From: Eubacteriaceae bacterium
GTDB taxonomy: Bacteria > Bacillota > Clostridia > Peptostreptococcales > Anaerovoracaceae
NCBI GenBank assembly: GCA_028727785.1
Contig: JAQYNQ010000118.1
Span: 1-33,912 of the forward strand
DNA length: 33,912 nt
Direction of reading: 5' to 3'
Part shown: positions 31,985 to 33,912 of the stretch, in pieces
Numbering within the stretch: the first letter of the stretch is position 1
How the letters are laid out: every line of letters starts with the position of its first letter
The notes under the pieces: generated by a model
The model's database searches: none
What the model saw: the letters and a program-made list of their open reading frames with translations, nothing else
Told to the model about the DNA's origin: nothing
Translations under genes and position numbers: made by a program

Positions 31985-32075
31985 GTGTATTCATCTCTAG
32001 ACTGTTACGTTTAAAAATTGTATTATGTCTATATTAATAATCAGAGACTAATTAACCTGAAGTGAGGTATTTGTT

Positions 32076-33788
32076 ATGATAAAAAAATGGTGGCATGATA
32101 AAATTGCCTATCAGATTTATCCTAAAAGCTTTCTTGACAGTAATGGAGACGGAATCGGAGATCTTGCCGGTATCATTTCCAGGCTTGACTATCTTAAGGC
32201 TCTTGGGATAGATATCATCTGGCTGTCCCCTATATATAAATCTCCTTTTGTGGACCAGGGGTACGACATTTCCGACTACTACGCAATTGCTGAAGAATTT
32301 GGAACTATGGAAGAGTTTGACCTTCTTCTTTCAGAAGCAAAAAAGAGAGACATGCACATTATTATGGACCTGGTAATAAACCACTGCTCCAGTCAGCACG
32401 AATGGTTTCAGCAGGCTTTGAAAAATCCATATGGGGAATATGGGGACTACTTTTATTTTCGAAAAGGTGTGAATGGCCATGAGCCAAATAATCTGCGTTC
32501 TTATTTCGGCGGAAGCTGCTGGGAGCCTGTTCCCGACACAGACCTTTACTACCTGCATATGTTTGCCAGAGAACAGCCTGATTTAAACTGGGAAAACCCA
32601 AAACTCAGAGAAGAACTGTATAAAATGGTAAACTGGTGGCTTGAAAAAGGCCTTGCCGGTTTCAGAATTGACGCCATTATTAATATCAAGAAAGATTTAT
32701 CCTTCCCTGATTTTCCCGCTGACGGGCCGGATGGACTGGCTGCATGCTGGAAGATGGTAGAGTCAGTTGATGGTGTCGGCGATTTTCTGGACGAGTTGAA
32801 AGAGAGAACATTCAAATGTCACGATGCCTTTACTGTAGCTGAAGTTTTCAATATGCAGGAGGGAGAACTGGGTAATTTCATAGGAGATGACGGATATTTT
32901 TCAACTATGTTTGATTTCAGTGCGCACTGCCTGAGTTTTGGTGAACATGGATGGTATGATGCCCCGCCTATTGATTTCAGACAATGGCGTCAGACCATAG
33001 CAGAATCTCAGGCCTCAGTTGCTCAATGTGGCTTTGAAGCTAACATTATAGAAAATCACGATGAGCCGAGAGGGGTTTCCCGTTTTCTTCCTGACTACGC
33101 CCAGACTCCTGCCGGAGCCAAAATGCTGGGAACAGTCAGCCTGCTTCTTCGCGGAATTCCTTTCATTTATCAGGGGCAGGAAATCGGGATGCAGAATTCC
33201 GTCTGGAACAGTATAGATGAGTTCAATGACATTAATACAATAGATCAGTACAATATTGCCCTCCAGGCAGGTATGAGTGATGCCCAGGCCCTTGCTGCCT
33301 GCTCGTTGCACAGTCGTGACAATGCAAGAACACCTATGCAGTGGTCATCTGAGGAAAATGCCGGTTTCACCACCGGTCAGCCGTGGCTTAAGGTTAACCC
33401 AAATTATACAGAAATAAATGTTGCAGATCAGGAATCAGATGTGGATTCTGTTTTGAATTACTACCGTAGATTGACTTCACTGCGCAAGTCTGCAGATTAT
33501 AAAGAAGTTTTCACCTATGGTGATTTCGAACCTGCATTTGCAGACGATGACAATATGGTTATGGCATATTACAGAACAAACAAGGAGAAGCGAATTCTTA
33601 TAGCGGCAAACTTTGGTTCTGAACCGGTTGAATTGGTTCTTGAATATCCTGCAAAGCGTGTGCTTCTGAGAAATATGCACAGTGGTCTTCTGCTTTCCGA
33701 TTCCCGGGACTCCACCGAATCAATGGATTCAACATCCGGACTTAAGCTTGACAGCTGCGAAGTTTGCGTTATGGAATGCCAGATATAG
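32076..33788 (+). CDS. GH13 alpha-glucosidase (oligo-1,6-glucosidase / DexB-MalL-like)
   Basis: 570 residues, cytoplasmic (no signal peptide). The four GH13 regions are present: DLVINHCSSQHEWF (I), GLAGFRIDAIINI with the nucleophile Asp (II), FTVAEVF with the acid Glu (III) and IIENHDEPR with the third Asp (IV). The opening WWHDKIAYQIYPKSF and RDNARTPMQW are typical of the subfamily of oligo-1,6-glucosidases, DexB, maltases and trehalose-6-phosphate hydrolases. The residue after the nucleophile is Ala, while strict alpha-1,6 enzymes usually have Val (RMDVI), so activity on alpha-1,4 bonds is possible. No transporter or PTS gene is beside it. GTGAGG lies upstream of the ATG. A strong terminator follows. 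Confidence 0.9.
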   Translation: MIKKWWHDKIAYQIYPKSFLDSNGDGIGDLAGIISRLDYLKALGIDIIWLSPIYKSPFVDQGYDISDYYAIAEEFGTMEEFDLLLSEAKKRDMHIIMDLVINHCSSQHEWFQQALKNPYGEYGDYFYFRKGVNGHEPNNLRSYFGGSCWEPVPDTDLYYLHMFAREQPDLNWENPKLREELYKMVNWWLEKGLAGFRIDAIINIKKDLSFPDFPADGPDGLAACWKMVESVDGVGDFLDELKERTFKCHDAFTVAEVFNMQEGELGNFIGDDGYFSTMFDFSAHCLSFGEHGWYDAPPIDFRQWRQTIAESQASVAQCGFEANIIENHDEPRGVSRFLPDYAQTPAGAKMLGTVSLLLRGIPFIYQGQEIGMQNSVWNSIDEFNDINTIDQYNIALQAGMSDAQALAACSLHSRDNARTPMQWSSEENAGFTTGQPWLKVNPNYTEINVADQESDVDSVLNYYRRLTSLRKSADYKEVFTYGDFEPAFADDDNMVMAYYRTNKEKRILIAANFGSEPVELVLEYPAKRVLLRNMHSGLLLSDSRDSTESMDSTSGLKLDSCEVCVMECQI

Positions 33789-33796
33789 TACTACCG

Positions 33797-33846
33797 GGGA
33801 CGTCGCATCAGCAGTTTTTTAACTGCTAATGCGGCGCCCTTTTTTT
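33797..33846 (+). terminator. Terminator of the alpha-glucosidase gene
   Basis: A long imperfect stem from GGGACGTCGCATCAGCAGTT paired with AACTGCTAATGCGGCGCCC, followed by T7 (33840-33846). Confidence 0.9.
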
Positions 33847-33893
33847 CATTTCCTTCCTTTTTTTGGGGAGCGCGCGGCAGGCACGATCCACTG

Positions 33894-33912
33894 CGCGCCA
33901 TGTTTGATGCTA
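33894..33912. repeat. Partial copy of the hairpin-repeat arm at the right window edge
   Basis: GCGCCATGTTTG here matches GCGCCATGTTCG of the array units in 11 of 12 positions. The window ends within the element, so it is unknown whether a full unit or array follows. It lies about 50 bases past a gene terminator, the same kind of location as the main array. Confidence 0.45.

Overview
The window reads as chromosome of a spore-forming, low-to-moderate GC Gram-positive anaerobe (class Clostridia; I cannot name the genus). Spore formation is indicated by a complete cotJA-cotJB-cotJC set and a PdaA-type cortex muramic deacetylase. The Clostridia/Firmicutes assignment rests on the AddA nuclease-helicase, a NdoA/EndoA-type MazF with a TTG start, YerC, RsgA, a split transketolase and an NADP-type glutamate dehydrogenase, all with strong GGAGG ribosome sites and TTGACA/TATAAT promoters. 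There are no rRNA or tRNA genes, insertion sequences, phage genes or CRISPR arrays. Most of the window is ordinary housekeeping sequence.

Layout. 1-4.7 kb: a two-gene CobW-type GTPase operon (one member with a long histidine tract, the other fused to a YcgQ/DUF1980-like domain), a FAD oxidoreductase with a C-terminal Rieske domain, and a divergent EamA transporter. 4.7-5.7 kb: the only long gene-free stretch. It holds 12 tandem copies of a 39-base palindromic unit and is the least explained part of the window. 5.7-8.8 kb: a small secreted glucosaminidase-like protein, dtd, and the sporulation genes pdaA and cotJABC. 8.8-12 kb (minus strand): an aquaporin with a Cys/Asp-rich tail, tcdA, recX, an Sfp-type phosphopantetheinyl transferase and yerC. 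12-17.8 kb (minus): ftsE-ftsX-M23 peptidase-recJ-S41 protease, read as one operon. 17.8-22.9 kb (minus): a PrcB-like protein, the two halves of transketolase, mazF, nnrD and mgtE. 23-24.4 kb: gdhA. 24.4-29.6 kb: divergent addA and gpmI sharing a palindromic promoter. 29.6-33.9 kb: trxA with a rhodanese lipoprotein, rsgA, a small membrane protein and a GH13 alpha-glucosidase.

How genes fit together. FtsEX with the coiled-coil M23 protein matches the known FtsEX-PcsB type module, in which an ABC-like complex controls a peptidoglycan hydrolase at division. pdaA and cotJABC form a sporulation cluster, and a mother-cell sigma-type promoter appears to overlap the pdaA stop codon. The two CobW GTPases point to metal (probably zinc) handling. 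nnrD and mazF sit in one operon behind mgtE, with no antitoxin gene in view.

The candidate for something undescribed is the hairpin array at 4798-5411. Its arms alternate in orientation, so each arm can pair with either neighbour and the transcript could fold in two mutually exclusive registers. The last bases of the window carry an 11/12 match to the arm of this repeat, which suggests a dispersed family. Its function cannot be told from this sequence.
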